Origin: Modicisalibacter muralis
GTDB taxonomy: Bacteria > Pseudomonadota > Gammaproteobacteria > Pseudomonadales > Halomonadaceae
Direction of reading: 5' to 3'
NCBI RefSeq assembly: GCF_900102945.1
Contig: NZ_FNGI01000009.1
Coordinates: 124,001 to 188,000 of the forward strand
Length of the DNA stretch: 64,000 nucleotides
Positions 8,335-17,173 of the stretch are shown in pieces (position 1 is the first letter of the stretch; each line of letters starts with the position of its first letter). Made by a program: the position numbers and the translations under genes. The notes under the pieces were generated by a model. It saw nothing but the letters and a program-made list of their open reading frames with translations. It was not told the DNA's origin and ran no database searches.

Positions 8335-9645
8335 TTATTCTTCCAGAAACCTAGGCAGCCACAGTGCGATTTCCGGGAAGAAAAATATCAGCCCCAAGCC
8401 AAGAAGTTGTAACATGACGAATGGACCAACGGAGCCATACACATCGCCCCAGCTCACATCAGGCGGCAATATGCTCTTTATCCAAAAAAGTACAAAACCA
8501 AACGGGGGAGTAAGATAAGCGACCTGAATATTTACCATAAAGAGGACACCGAACCAGATCTTGTCGACACCCAGCAACTCTATTATAGGAAGGAAAAGCG
8601 GCGTACATAACATTATAATAGCCCAATCATCCATTACTGTGCCAAGCACAAGAACGATGAGCATCATAAGAAGGATTATGCCGTTAACCCCTCCAGGCAT
8701 AGCCATGACTGCGGCTGTGATCAGCTCCTGGCTTCCCAGCGTATTGAACATACTTAGGAAGATATTGGCCCCGATAAGGATCCACAGCCCCATACCGGTT
8801 AGCTTCATTGTCGTAGCAAGCGAGTCCTTCATTATATCCCAAGTCATCTTGCGGTTAACAAGATTGATGAGAAGGGCCCCCGTGGCACCAAAAGCAGCGG
8901 CCTCTGCAGGTGTTGCGATCCCGCCCCAGATCGTTCCCAACACAATAAAAATCAGTACTATGAATGGCCATATGCCTAGAACAGCTTGAGCCTTTTCGCG
9001 GCGAGAAAATTTAATCTCTGAAGGCAGGGCCGGCCCGATATGAGGCTGGAACTTGCACCTTACGCCGATATATATCGAGTAGAAGACAGCCAGCATAAGG
9101 CCCGGCATAAGCCCAGCCAGGAATAACTTGCCGATGGAAGCATCAGCTAGTAGCCCGTAAAAAATGAATGGCACACTAGGCGGAATCAGTGCCCCTAGGG
9201 CACCGCCAGCTCCAATTGAACCAATCGCTATCTTGCGATCGTAACCGTATTTCATCATCGATGGATAAGCGATCTGCCCCATGGTAATGGTGGCAGGAGG
9301 CGTTATACCAGTGACGGCCGCAAAGATAGTGCTTACCTGGACTGTTCCGATGGCCAAGCCTCCCGGAATATGCCCTATCAGTTTATATACTGCCTCATAC
9401 GCTGCATCGGCAATACCAGAAAAACGTATCAAACTACCCATAAACAGGAAAAGTGGCACCGTCACGAGTATAGAGCTCCAAGGCGTTGAGTAAAACGCAC
9501 TAGGAACTGCAAACAATGCCTGCGGCTCGAAAAAAAATGCGAACACTACGGCTGTGCCTCCCAATCCAAATGCAACCGGAAGCCCGAGGAACAGAGTCGC
9601 AAAAAGGCATACAAAGTATAGTGCTGTAACAATCGGCAGGCTCAT
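8335..9645 (-). CDS. TRAP transporter large permease (DctM/TauM-like)
   Basis: 436-residue membrane subunit of a tripartite ATP-independent periplasmic transporter, about 12 hydrophobic segments, with family stretches ITPPATITMGQIAYPSMMK, GAGGALGALIPPSVPFI and IQVAYLTPPFGFVLFW. The start at 9645 follows AAGGTAATCC. It is separated from the binding-protein gene by 292 bp in which I see no gene, so it may have its own leader. Codon use and base composition are clearly AT-richer than flanking genes, suggesting acquisition. Taurine is the likely cargo, by analogy with TauKLM and from the divergent MocR gene. Confidence 0.9.
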   Translation of the reverse strand: MSLPIVTALYFVCLFATLFLGLPVAFGLGGTAVVFAFFFEPQALFAVPSAFYSTPWSSILVTVPLFLFMGSLIRFSGIADAAYEAVYKLIGHIPGGLAIGTVQVSTIFAAVTGITPPATITMGQIAYPSMMKYGYDRKIAIGSIGAGGALGALIPPSVPFIFYGLLADASIGKLFLAGLMPGLMLAVFYSIYIGVRCKFQPHIGPALPSEIKFSRREKAQAVLGIWPFIVLIFIVLGTIWGGIATPAEAAAFGATGALLINLVNRKMTWDIMKDSLATTMKLTGMGLWILIGANIFLSMFNTLGSQELITAAVMAMPGGVNGIILLMMLIVLVLGTVMDDWAIIMLCTPLFLPIIELLGVDKIWFGVLFMVNIQVAYLTPPFGFVLFWIKSILPPDVSWGDVYGSVGPFVMLQLLGLGLIFFFPEIALWLPRFLEE

Positions 9646-9937
9646 AGGATTACCTTAGCCAGTAAAAGTTGACATTCCACTGTAGAAACAGGGCCAAGAC
9701 CGTTATGGTTTTAGCCGAAAAACTCAAGAAACGCCACCTTCTAGAGCCAGACCAAATCCATCACGGTGATTCGAGCTATAGGACATAATGGACCATCGAA
9801 GGCCATCAATCCTGGAGAGTTCGACATACAATCTTTTCAATCACATGGCGCAAGACGTAAAGTGTGCCTGCCCTCCAACACAACCGGCAGACACACATGG
9901 CAAAAAGCGTCAGTAAAAGAACTGGTGCGCCATAATT

Positions 9938-10996
9938 TTAGAGCTTGCCGGTCTCCTGAAGATACTTTTTATAGAGCTCAACTCCTTTGGCATTCAATTC
10001 TGACTTTTCAGCAATCTTAGGCCACACTTCTTCAATCGAGATCCTGCGCATCTTCTGGACCTGTTCATCGGAAAGATTAATCACCTGGCCTCCTGCCGCT
10101 TTCAGATCCTCCAGCGCAGCATCCGCTTGTTCTGCATGCAACTTGCTGGTTTCAAAGTAGGTGGACTTAAAAACTCCTTCGATTTTTTCCTGCTGCCATG
10201 GCGTCAATGCATTCCATGAATTCAGATTCACATAAATCTCTTGGTGCTGAGCGGGATTCCAACCAGGCATGATGGCATACTCAACAACCTCATCGAAGGA
10301 CATGTCATCTATACCACCAGTATCCCAGTAAGTACCTTCGATAGTACCGAGCTTGATCCCTGTGTAAATATCGCCAGCGCCCATCGGGACAGGCACACCG
10401 CCAATGGCTTCGTGGAACAGAGCCTGTGGCCCGCCAGCGCGCATTTTCTTGCCCTTGAAATCTTCCAATGTTTCAACAGGGAAAGTTGTAAACATCGCGT
10501 TTGGACCCTGATTAGTCCAGCCAGCCCAGTGAAGATTTCGCTCATGCGCGGCTTTTTGTACTAACTCACCGATGCGGTAATCCGGGTCGCCCCACATCAA
10601 CTCCCAGGCCTGCTCAGTGCTCTCGGCCCCCATCGGAAGCCCATACGCCAGCATACCTTCTGGCATTACGCCCCCATAGACTGTCGCCCAACCAGCATAT
10701 CCATCCGTCATGCCGGCAACAGCGGCCCCGAATGCCTCTCCACCACTGACGAGTGCCCCCGCAGGCTGGACCTCTATTTGCACCGTGCCCTCGGTGGCTT
10801 CCTCGACAGCTTCTACCCATGGCATCAACCCGTTATCCCACCCCGCATCGGAAGAATCGAATGCCGGCTGGAAAACCCAGTGAGTCACTTCTTCTGGTGG
10901 GCCGGACTCTTGAGCTACTGCGATGGAACTTGAGAGGGTCAGCGCACCCAAGCCGAGAAGAGCAGCATTAAGTGCAGTACGGTTTTTAATTGTCAT
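9938..10996 (-). CDS. TRAP transporter solute-binding protein (DctP/TauK-like)
   Basis: Periplasmic ligand receptor, 352 residues, with a signal peptide at 1-28 (NRTALNAALLGLGALTLSSS, cleavage after AVAQ). The DctP fold is visible in WVEAVEEATEGTVQIEVQPAGALVSG, the conserved LEDFKGKKMRAGG segment with the carboxylate-binding Arg, and GIKLGTIEGTYWDTGG. I chose the ATG at 10996, preceded by AAGGAGT, rather than the upstream start at 11023. It lies between the small and large permease genes. Substrate, probably taurine or another C2 sulfonate, is inferred from context only. Confidence 0.9.
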   Translation of the reverse strand: MTIKNRTALNAALLGLGALTLSSSIAVAQESGPPEEVTHWVFQPAFDSSDAGWDNGLMPWVEAVEEATEGTVQIEVQPAGALVSGGEAFGAAVAGMTDGYAGWATVYGGVMPEGMLAYGLPMGAESTEQAWELMWGDPDYRIGELVQKAAHERNLHWAGWTNQGPNAMFTTFPVETLEDFKGKKMRAGGPQALFHEAIGGVPVPMGAGDIYTGIKLGTIEGTYWDTGGIDDMSFDEVVEYAIMPGWNPAQHQEIYVNLNSWNALTPWQQEKIEGVFKSTYFETSKLHAEQADAALEDLKAAGGQVINLSDEQVQKMRRISIEEVWPKIAEKSELNAKGVELYKKYLQETGKL

Positions 10997-11044
10997 AATC
11001 AATACTCCTTCAGACAGATTCACTCTGCGATTTCATCACGACGC

Positions 11045-11572
11045 TCATGCCCGTGATTCTCTTATTTGCTTTTCTCTTCCCAGCAAGGTTTTAACATCAC
11101 AAAAGAATTGCTTAATAACCACCAGCAATACAACAAACGCAGAAATCGGTATAATTGTTTTAATAGGGTATATCGGAATAGGAATCGCTGTGGTTGTCAT
11201 TTGATTCAGCATGATCGACAGCCGTGCTGCATCTATCCCTTTCCAGATAAGCGCCCCAAGGAAACAAAAAGTAAATATTGAAGTGGCTATATCGCATGCC
11301 GCCTTTTTTCGCTTAGAAAAATTTGCGTAAAAAAGATCCAACTTAATGAAAGCATTATGCTTCAAGGCATAGGCGCCGCCCATACAGGCTATAAGCACCA
11401 TCGCTGCCTGGATCGAGGCGCCAATCCATTGGGAGGCAGAATTTAAAACGTATCTAAAGAAGACATCAGCGACGCCAAAAAGCATGCAATACATGACAAG
11501 CAGCCAGCCAATACGCCCCATTAGCTCAGCGATAGAGTCAATGACTTTTCCGATCCCTTTCCATATCACCAT
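11045..11572 (-). CDS. TRAP transporter small permease (DctQ/TauL-like)
   Basis: 175-residue membrane subunit with four hydrophobic segments and the DctQ signature QWIGASIQAAMVLIACMGGAYALKHN. It is the first gene of the leftward TRAP operon (small permease, binding protein, large permease); many TRAP operons instead start with the binding protein. DNA is AT-rich like the rest of the operon. The region upstream to 12259 should hold the promoter. Confidence 0.88.
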   Translation of the reverse strand: MVIWKGIGKVIDSIAELMGRIGWLLVMYCMLFGVADVFFRYVLNSASQWIGASIQAAMVLIACMGGAYALKHNAFIKLDLFYANFSKRKKAACDIATSIFTFCFLGALIWKGIDAARLSIMLNQMTTTAIPIPIYPIKTIIPISAFVVLLVVIKQFFCDVKTLLGREKQIRESRA

Positions 11573-11644
11573 GAGCCCCCCTACCTTTCCATTTTTTATT
11601 TCTTATCATCCACAGTCATGCCACGGCTCATCCTCAGCCTTCTA

Positions 11645-11943
11645 TCAGGCGCCATAATTCAAGCTCAGCCCGTTTAAAAAATTCTCAAGAAGTATCTTCG
11701 ACCCTTCACGCTCGTCGAACTGCTGTACGGGTGCAACTCGAATTGTCTCTGCAAGCCCTCGTTTCCTCATAAAATTCCGCCTTACAGCATCTCTCGCAAG
11801 CAGGAGTTCAACTTCCATTCATATATCGGCTTTTCTTCAACGTAATTCGTTGCAAGCGATTCAGATAGTGCCAGTTGCTCCCAATCAATGGCACCAAACC
11901 TCATCGTGCACGCCAGGTTTTGGCGATGCCATCCTGCAGGCAC
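11645..11943 (-). pseudogene. Unidentified decayed coding remnant between TRAP operon and mocR-like gene
   Basis: Two overlapping minus-strand frames look protein-like: 11782-11943 (53 codons, including RFGAIDWEQLALSESLATNY) and 11645-11818 (57 codons, including ARDAVRRNFMRKRGLAETIR), the second starting with an ATG immediately after an in-frame stop. Read through a frameshift near 11810 they would form one C-terminal piece of about 90 residues. I do not recognise the family. I see no other gene between 11573 and 12259; promoters of the TRAP operon and the divergent regulator must lie here. Confidence 0.35.
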
Positions 11944-12259
11944 TTATATTTGCACAGATCAAGGGAGATGATGTGGCCATGAATTCAACAGGTTAATGGG
12001 ACCGCCCCTGTCTGATGGCTCCTACTTTTGGGTTTTCGGTGTATCGCTGGTGCCCGTGAGGCATCTCTGAGCCTTTAGTATAAGGCCTGTGACTGCTTAC
12101 GAAGGCAGGGTCGATTTCATTCCTTGGTCTTTTATGAGGAAGAGAGACAAGAACGGAATTTCATGCCGGGCAGCGCGTTCCCCGCGACTATGGATATCGA
12201 TATAGTTGTTATTCGGTACATCGCGTATAAGCTCCATGTTCTCAATACGATGACAACCT

Positions 12260-13732
12260 ATGAGCCAGTTTCTCTTCCACCTCGACACCAACCTGCCGGC
12301 CAGCCTGCAGCAGCAGCTTCGCCAGCAGATCGCGCGCGCCATTCTCGATGGCCACCTCCCGCTCGACGAGGCGCTACCCTCGAGCCGAAAGCTGGCCGGG
12401 GAGCTGCATATCGCGCGCAACACCGTGATGCTCGCCTACGAGCAGTTGCTCGACGATGGCTACCTGATCGCCAAGCGGCGCAGCGGCTATTTCGTCAATC
12501 CCGAGATCCTGGAGGGGCGCGCTGCCAAGCCTGAGCGGCTGAACGACATCGATGCCGAGCGTCTGCCGTGGGAGGAACTGCTGACCATGCGACCCTCGCA
12601 GCAGCAGACCATCAACAAGCCCAGCGACTGGCATCGCTATGATTATCCCTTCCTCTATGGCCAGATCGACCCCGAGCTCTTCCCCACCCAGCACTGGCGC
12701 GAATGCAGCCGCGATTCGATGAGTGTGCCGGCCATACGTAGCTGGTCGGTGGACCATCTTAACGACGACGATCCGCTGCTGATCGAGCAGATTCATAAGC
12801 GCCTGCTACCACGTCGCGGCGTGTGGGCCTCGCCCGATGAGATACTGGTCACGGTGGGGGCGCAGCAGGCGCTATGGATTGTCTGCATGCTGCTGTTGAA
12901 GTCGGGACGACGCTTCGGCATGGAGAACCCCGGCTATGTCGATGTGTACAACATCGCGCGCACCTTCACCGACGACTTGCTGCTATTGCCGGTGGATGCC
13001 CAGGGCATGCGCCCCGACCCGGCGATCGCCAATTGTCAGTTGGTCTACGTCACGCCCAGCCACCAATCCCCCACCACGGTGACAATGCCGCTGGAGCGGC
13101 GTCGCCAGCTGCTCGACATGGCCGAGGTCGACAACTTCCTGATCATCGAGGACGACTACGAAAGTGAGACCAACTATCTCAACAACCCCACCCCCGCGCT
13201 CAAAAGCCTCGACCGTCACAATCGGGTGATCTACGTCGGCAGCCTGTCGAAGACCCTGGCCCCGGGGCTGCGACTGGGCTACATGGTCGGCCCGCCAGCG
13301 CTGATTCGCGAGGCGCGCGCCCTGCGTCGTCTGATGCTGCGCCATCCACCGACCAACAACCAGCGCGCCGTGGCCCTGTTCCTCGACCGCGGCTATCACG
13401 ACGCCCTGTTGCGCCAGATCCACCAGGTCTTCCATCGCCGCTGGCAGTGCCTGGGCGATGCCCTGGCCCGGCACATGCCACAATCCTCGGCGCCACCGAC
13501 CTACGGCGGCTCCTGCTTCTGGGTACGCGGCCCCGAGGACCTCGACTGCGCCGTCCTCAGTGCCCTGGCTCGCGAACAGGGCATCCTGATCGAGTGCGGC
13601 AGCCTGCACTTCTTCGACGCGCCGCGCCCCGAGTACTTTCGCCTGGGCTTCTCGGCTATCCCGGAGTCGCGCATCGAACCCGGCATCGAGCGCCTGGCCA
13701 AGCTGTTGCCCCGAGCCATCAAGCCAGACTGA
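12260..13732 (+). CDS. MocR-type regulator with aminotransferase domain (TauR-like)
   Basis: 490-residue GntR/MocR regulator: winged HTH at about 1-75 (QQQLRQQIARAILDGHLPLD, SSRKLAGELHIARNTVMLAY) and a class I aminotransferase-like domain from about 130, with the PLP-binding Lys in YVGSLSKTLAPGLRLGY. Members bind PLP and sense amines; TauR, which activates taurine genes in alphaproteobacteria, is of this type. It is divergent from the TRAP operon and convergent with tauY, which supports taurine control. The start has only a weak ribosome site. GabR, PdxR or EnuR-like roles cannot be excluded. Confidence 0.75.
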   Translation: MSQFLFHLDTNLPASLQQQLRQQIARAILDGHLPLDEALPSSRKLAGELHIARNTVMLAYEQLLDDGYLIAKRRSGYFVNPEILEGRAAKPERLNDIDAERLPWEELLTMRPSQQQTINKPSDWHRYDYPFLYGQIDPELFPTQHWRECSRDSMSVPAIRSWSVDHLNDDDPLLIEQIHKRLLPRRGVWASPDEILVTVGAQQALWIVCMLLLKSGRRFGMENPGYVDVYNIARTFTDDLLLLPVDAQGMRPDPAIANCQLVYVTPSHQSPTTVTMPLERRRQLLDMAEVDNFLIIEDDYESETNYLNNPTPALKSLDRHNRVIYVGSLSKTLAPGLRLGYMVGPPALIREARALRRLMLRHPPTNNQRAVALFLDRGYHDALLRQIHQVFHRRWQCLGDALARHMPQSSAPPTYGGSCFWVRGPEDLDCAVLSALAREQGILIECGSLHFFDAPRPEYFRLGFSAIPESRIEPGIERLAKLLPRAIKPD

Positions 13733-13820
13733 CGCGCAATGCAGAGCGCCATGGTCACTCGACATGGCCATGGCGCGAAAAACCCGGTCTCGCTCAGCGC
13801 AGCAGAGCTAGCCGCCTTTG

Positions 13821-15260
13821 TTATAGCACCTCATCCTTCAGGTGATACCAGCGATACAGCGCGCGTTGGCCGATTCGTCGAAACGGGGCGAAGGCCTGCG
13901 ATTCGATCATTTCCCTAACGTTGGGGAATGGTAGCCTGGAGGTGAAGATCGGCAGGTCCAGCGTCTGGCCATGCCCAGCGATCCACTGCGCCAGTCGGCG
14001 TCCCGCCTGGGCGGAGTACATCACGCCATTGCCGCCGTAACCCAGCGCGTAATATACGGTCTCACTAGCGTTGGGCTGGTGGATGCGCGGCATCATGTCG
14101 TGACTGACATCAACCCAGCCCCACCAGGAATAATCGATTTCGATACCTGTGAGCGCGGGAAACTTGCGATACAGATCACCAATCAGCAGGTCTTCGTACT
14201 TCTTGTGCGGCGCGTCGCGCCCAGTCACTGCGCTGCGACTGCCGATCTGCAATCGATTGTCGGGTAGCAGACGATAATAATGGCGCAGCACCCGGGTATC
14301 GGTCAGCACCTGGGTGGTCTTGAAGTTGCAGGCGTTCAGTTCCTCGCTCGTCAGCGGCCGCGTCACGATCGAGTTGGAAAGAATCGGCAGCAAGCGGTTC
14401 TTGAGTTCGCGATGTAGGCCTTGGGAAGTGTAGCCCCCCGTGGCGATGCCCACCGCGCGAGCCTTGACCACCCCACCGGGCGTGCGCAGGTAATGCACGC
14501 CGTCGCGTGTCTCGAAGCCCTGCACCGGACTCGCCGGGTGCACCCTGACGCCTAGCGCCCGCGCCTTCTCGAGATAACCAAAGGCCAGCTTGCCGGCATG
14601 GATACCGATGCCCTCGGGCTCGTGCATGGCACCGGCCGCCTCCTGATCGCCCACCCAGTCGCGTTTGACCGTGTCGGCATCGAGGATCCGCGCATCGTAG
14701 TCGAACACTTCGCGCAGCAGCTTGGCCTCTTTCTCCAGGGCGGGCATGACCCGGTCGCGATGGGCGATAAACAGATGGCCGCCGGGCTGGGGATCGCAGT
14801 CGATGTCCGCGATCAACTCCTTGAAGGTGGCCATGCCCGCCACGCACTCGGCATGCAGCTTCAGCGCCACGTCCTTGCCGTAGCGCTGGATCCACTGCGA
14901 GCGCTTGAGACGCCCCGAGGCGCACTGCGCCTGGCCGCCGTTGCGCGTGCTGCAGCCCCAGCTTGAGCGATTCGCTTCAAGCACGGTGGCCTTGATGCCG
15001 TATTCTTGGGCCAGGAAGATCGCCGCCGTGAGGCCGGTAAAGCCGGAGCCGATGATAGCGACGTCGACATCCATGTCGTGGGCCACCGGACCGTCGTCGG
15101 CAGGCGGCTCGCCCGCCGTGTCGATCCAGTAGGTGGGCGCGTAGTCGCGGCCCTGCCCCGGCGTGGCGCTCTTCAGGGGGTCGTAAGCCGGATCATAGGG
15201 TTGGCAGGGCGCGGTGCCACGCCCATGCCCCATCCGCTCCTTCCTCACTGCTGTATCCAT
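13821..15260 (-). CDS. tauY: FAD-dependent amine oxidoreductase, probable taurine dehydrogenase large subunit
   Basis: 479-residue DAO-family flavoprotein with an FAD-binding motif VAIIGSGFTGLTAAIFLAQE at about 67-86, the NRSSWGCSTRNGGQAQ segment found in PuuB-like oxidases, and a C-terminal YALGYGGNGVMYSAQAGRRL FAD-closing motif. The ATG at 15260 has GAGGAGT upstream. It lies 38 bp after the small SnoaL-like gene, matching tauX-tauY order in taurine degraders, where the enzyme oxidatively deaminates taurine to sulfoacetaldehyde using cytochrome c. The xsc and pta genes downstream of that step are in the same window. A gamma-glutamylputrescine oxidase is the main alternative. Confidence 0.7.
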   Translation of the reverse strand: MDTAVRKERMGHGRGTAPCQPYDPAYDPLKSATPGQGRDYAPTYWIDTAGEPPADDGPVAHDMDVDVAIIGSGFTGLTAAIFLAQEYGIKATVLEANRSSWGCSTRNGGQAQCASGRLKRSQWIQRYGKDVALKLHAECVAGMATFKELIADIDCDPQPGGHLFIAHRDRVMPALEKEAKLLREVFDYDARILDADTVKRDWVGDQEAAGAMHEPEGIGIHAGKLAFGYLEKARALGVRVHPASPVQGFETRDGVHYLRTPGGVVKARAVGIATGGYTSQGLHRELKNRLLPILSNSIVTRPLTSEELNACNFKTTQVLTDTRVLRHYYRLLPDNRLQIGSRSAVTGRDAPHKKYEDLLIGDLYRKFPALTGIEIDYSWWGWVDVSHDMMPRIHQPNASETVYYALGYGGNGVMYSAQAGRRLAQWIAGHGQTLDLPIFTSRLPFPNVREMIESQAFAPFRRIGQRALYRWYHLKDEVL

Positions 15261-15298
15261 GATCGGACTCCTCGAAGTCGGCATGCCGCGAAGCGAAC

Positions 15299-15691
15299 TC
15301 AAACGTTGTCGGCACTCACCGGCGGGCGGTTCTTGCGGAAGGCGTTCTTGACCGCGATCTTGCCGTCACGGAAAGTGAAGGCATCGATCATGCGCGCCTC
15401 GGAGCGGGCGCCATCCACGGTAGTGCCCTGGTAGGTACTTTCGGTGAAGCCGCGATCACCCACGGCGACGTGCACGCCGTCGACCCAGGCTGCATCGGGA
15501 GCCGTCTTCCAGGCGTTCTCGAGGGCCTGGCGCACCTCCGCCTGCCCGACGAAGCTCTTGCCCTGCAGTTCTGGCCCGGCGATGGCGTGGAACACGCAAT
15601 CCTCGGTCATCATCGCCATCACCGCATCGATGTCATGCCGATTCAGGGCATCGCTGAACGCTTCCAGTAGTTCGGTACCGACCTGACCCAT
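15299..15691 (-). CDS. tauX: SnoaL/NTF2-like protein, probable taurine dehydrogenase small subunit
   Basis: 130-residue protein with a SnoaL-like cone fold (LLEAFSDALNRHDIDAVMAM, MTEDCVFHAIAG, IDAFTFRDGKIAVKNAFR). Such a small protein is encoded beside the flavoprotein in taurine dehydrogenase loci and named TauX. It lies between the glycine-oxidase-like gene (80 bp upstream) and tauY (38 bp downstream), all leftward, so the three probably form one transcript from the promoter at 17054-17082. No catalytic residues are recognisable. Confidence 0.65.
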   Translation of the reverse strand: MGQVGTELLEAFSDALNRHDIDAVMAMMTEDCVFHAIAGPELQGKSFVGQAEVRQALENAWKTAPDAAWVDGVHVAVGDRGFTESTYQGTTVDGARSEARMIDAFTFRDGKIAVKNAFRKNRPPVSADNV

Positions 15692-15771
15692 GTCGCTCTC
15701 CTATGTTCGTTGTCCACGGTCGCGGACGTTGAGTGGATGGCTTCGAGGGTAGTCCGCGACGACCCGGCGGC

Positions 15772-16935
15772 TTAGCACCAGTTGAGGGCCGGTTGTTGGT
15801 CCAGCGCAGAATGGACTGGCCGCGCAGGTGCCGCATCGACCGGCAGGCGGTAGGGTCGTGGGTCGACGATCGGCTCGCGCCCCAGCAGTTGATCGACCAA
15901 CAGGCGAGTCGCGGCCGGCGCCAGCACCAGGCCGTTGCGATAGTGTCCGGCGTTGACGAACAGCCCTTCGATGCCGGGCACCGCGCCGATGAAGGGCACG
16001 CCCTCCGGTGAGCCGGGGCGCAGCCCCGCCCAGTGATGCTCCACCTCGCACTCGGCCAGCGCCGGCAACATGGCCACCGCGCTGGCATGCAGCGACGCGC
16101 GTGCCTCGTCGGTGGGGGTCTTGTCGAACTCGGCCTCTTCCAGGGTCGAGCCGATCAGCACGCGACCGTCGGAGCGCGGGATCAGGTAGCGTCCGTCGGC
16201 CAGCACCACCCGTTCGAGGAGTTGCCGGCAGCCACTCGTCGTAGGCGTTTTGAACAACATCATCTGACCCTTGACCGGGCGCACCGGCAGTCGCACCCCG
16301 GCCTGGGCCAACAACCGGCCCGTCCAGGCGCCACCGCAGACGATCACCCGCCCCGCCGCGACGCGCCCTTGAGCAGTCATCACACCACTGACCCGCCCAC
16401 TTTCGATCACGAAGCGCTCTACCGCGCAGCCTTCGCGCAGCGTCACTTTCGGTAGGCTCGCCAACCTGGCCCGCAGCGCCCGGCCGAGGCGCGGGTTGCG
16501 AATGCTGCCGAGCGTGGGCATCCACAGGCCGCCGTCGAAGCCGCTGGCCAGGTGCGGCTCCTTGGCATAGACGAAGTCGGCGTCAACCGGCACCAAGGGC
16601 TTATTCATGCGCCGCGCCCAGGCCCTGGCTCGGTGCGCATCGTCCACCCGCAGATAAAGCAGCCCGCGCCGACGAAACTCGGGGTCGATGCCGGCCTCCT
16701 CCTTCAAGCGCTCCGCCAGTGCGGGATAGCGGCTCTCCGACCAGCGCGACAGCTGCGAGACCGGTTCGCTGTAACGCCAGGGATACAATGGCGAGACAAT
16801 ACCGCCCCCGGCCCAGGAAGCCTCCTTGCCGCACTCCCCGCGCTCCAGCAGAGTCACCGAGTGGCCGGCCTCGGCCAGTTGCCAAGCGGTCAGCATCCCA
16901 ATGACGCCGCCACCGATCACCAGAAAATCTCTCAT
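15772..16935 (-). CDS. Glycine-oxidase-like FAD oxidoreductase (ThiO/DAO family)
   Basis: 387-residue flavoprotein with N-terminal FAD motif FLVIGGGVIGMLTAWQLAEA (residues 4-23), ARG/GKEASWAGGGIVSPLYPW typical of ThiO, and C-terminal HWAGLRPGSPEGVPFIGAVP. The ATG at 16935 is chosen because the fold begins there; a longer frame to 17082 would include the promoter and operator. It is the first gene of a unit with tauX and tauY and carries the same control region as xsc, so it may oxidise an N-substituted or related amine feeding taurine catabolism (for example N-methyltaurine) rather than serve thiamine synthesis; no thi genes are adjacent. Confidence 0.8.
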   Translation of the reverse strand: MRDFLVIGGGVIGMLTAWQLAEAGHSVTLLERGECGKEASWAGGGIVSPLYPWRYSEPVSQLSRWSESRYPALAERLKEEAGIDPEFRRRGLLYLRVDDAHRARAWARRMNKPLVPVDADFVYAKEPHLASGFDGGLWMPTLGSIRNPRLGRALRARLASLPKVTLREGCAVERFVIESGRVSGVMTAQGRVAAGRVIVCGGAWTGRLLAQAGVRLPVRPVKGQMMLFKTPTTSGCRQLLERVVLADGRYLIPRSDGRVLIGSTLEEAEFDKTPTDEARASLHASAVAMLPALAECEVEHHWAGLRPGSPEGVPFIGAVPGIEGLFVNAGHYRNGLVLAPAATRLLVDQLLGREPIVDPRPYRLPVDAAPARPVHSALDQQPALNWC

Positions 16936-17028
16936 CACAGCGCCTCTCGAATGCGATGACACCCGCCTCTTCGGCCGCAAACGGGACTTGAAAACATGGC
17001 GCCATCGAAGCCAATAACGAAACCGGAT

Positions 17029-17082
17029 ATTCCGTTTAATGGAATCAATCGAAAAACTAGTGCCACCACTAGTCAACGTCAA
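17029..17082 (-). promoter_or_regulatory. Promoter and palindromic operator of the thiO-tauX-tauY unit
   Basis: On the minus strand TTGACG (17077-17082) and TAGTTT (17054-17059) are spaced 17 bp, followed by the inverted repeat ATTCC-N7-GGAAT (17029-17045) near the expected start point. The xsc control region at 29303-29355 has the same three elements in the same order and spacing, so both are probably repressed by one protein, most simply the IclR regulator encoded beside xsc. Confidence 0.75.
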
Positions 17083-17108
17083 TGAAAAATCTCAAAAAAC
17101 GATACGAT

Positions 17109-17138
17109 TTGCATGTTTTTTAGAAACAAGACTATGAT
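17109..17138 (+). promoter_or_regulatory. Candidate sigma-70 promoter of the cobS-like operon
   Basis: TTGCAT (17109-17114) and TATGAT (17133-17138) with an 18-bp spacer lie 36 bp before the cobS-like ATG. The stretch just upstream (about 17077-17110) is conserved in the xsc/iclR gap, suggesting shared control of the divergent pair. Confidence 0.5.
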
Positions 17139-17173
17139 TGACGCCATTGCTTCGTCGCTCCAGGGAGACCGAC

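Noticed and set aside
8145-8354. Plus-strand 69-codon ORF
   Set aside because: The minus strand of the same DNA matches a GMC oxidoreductase segment, so the plus frame is a shadow.
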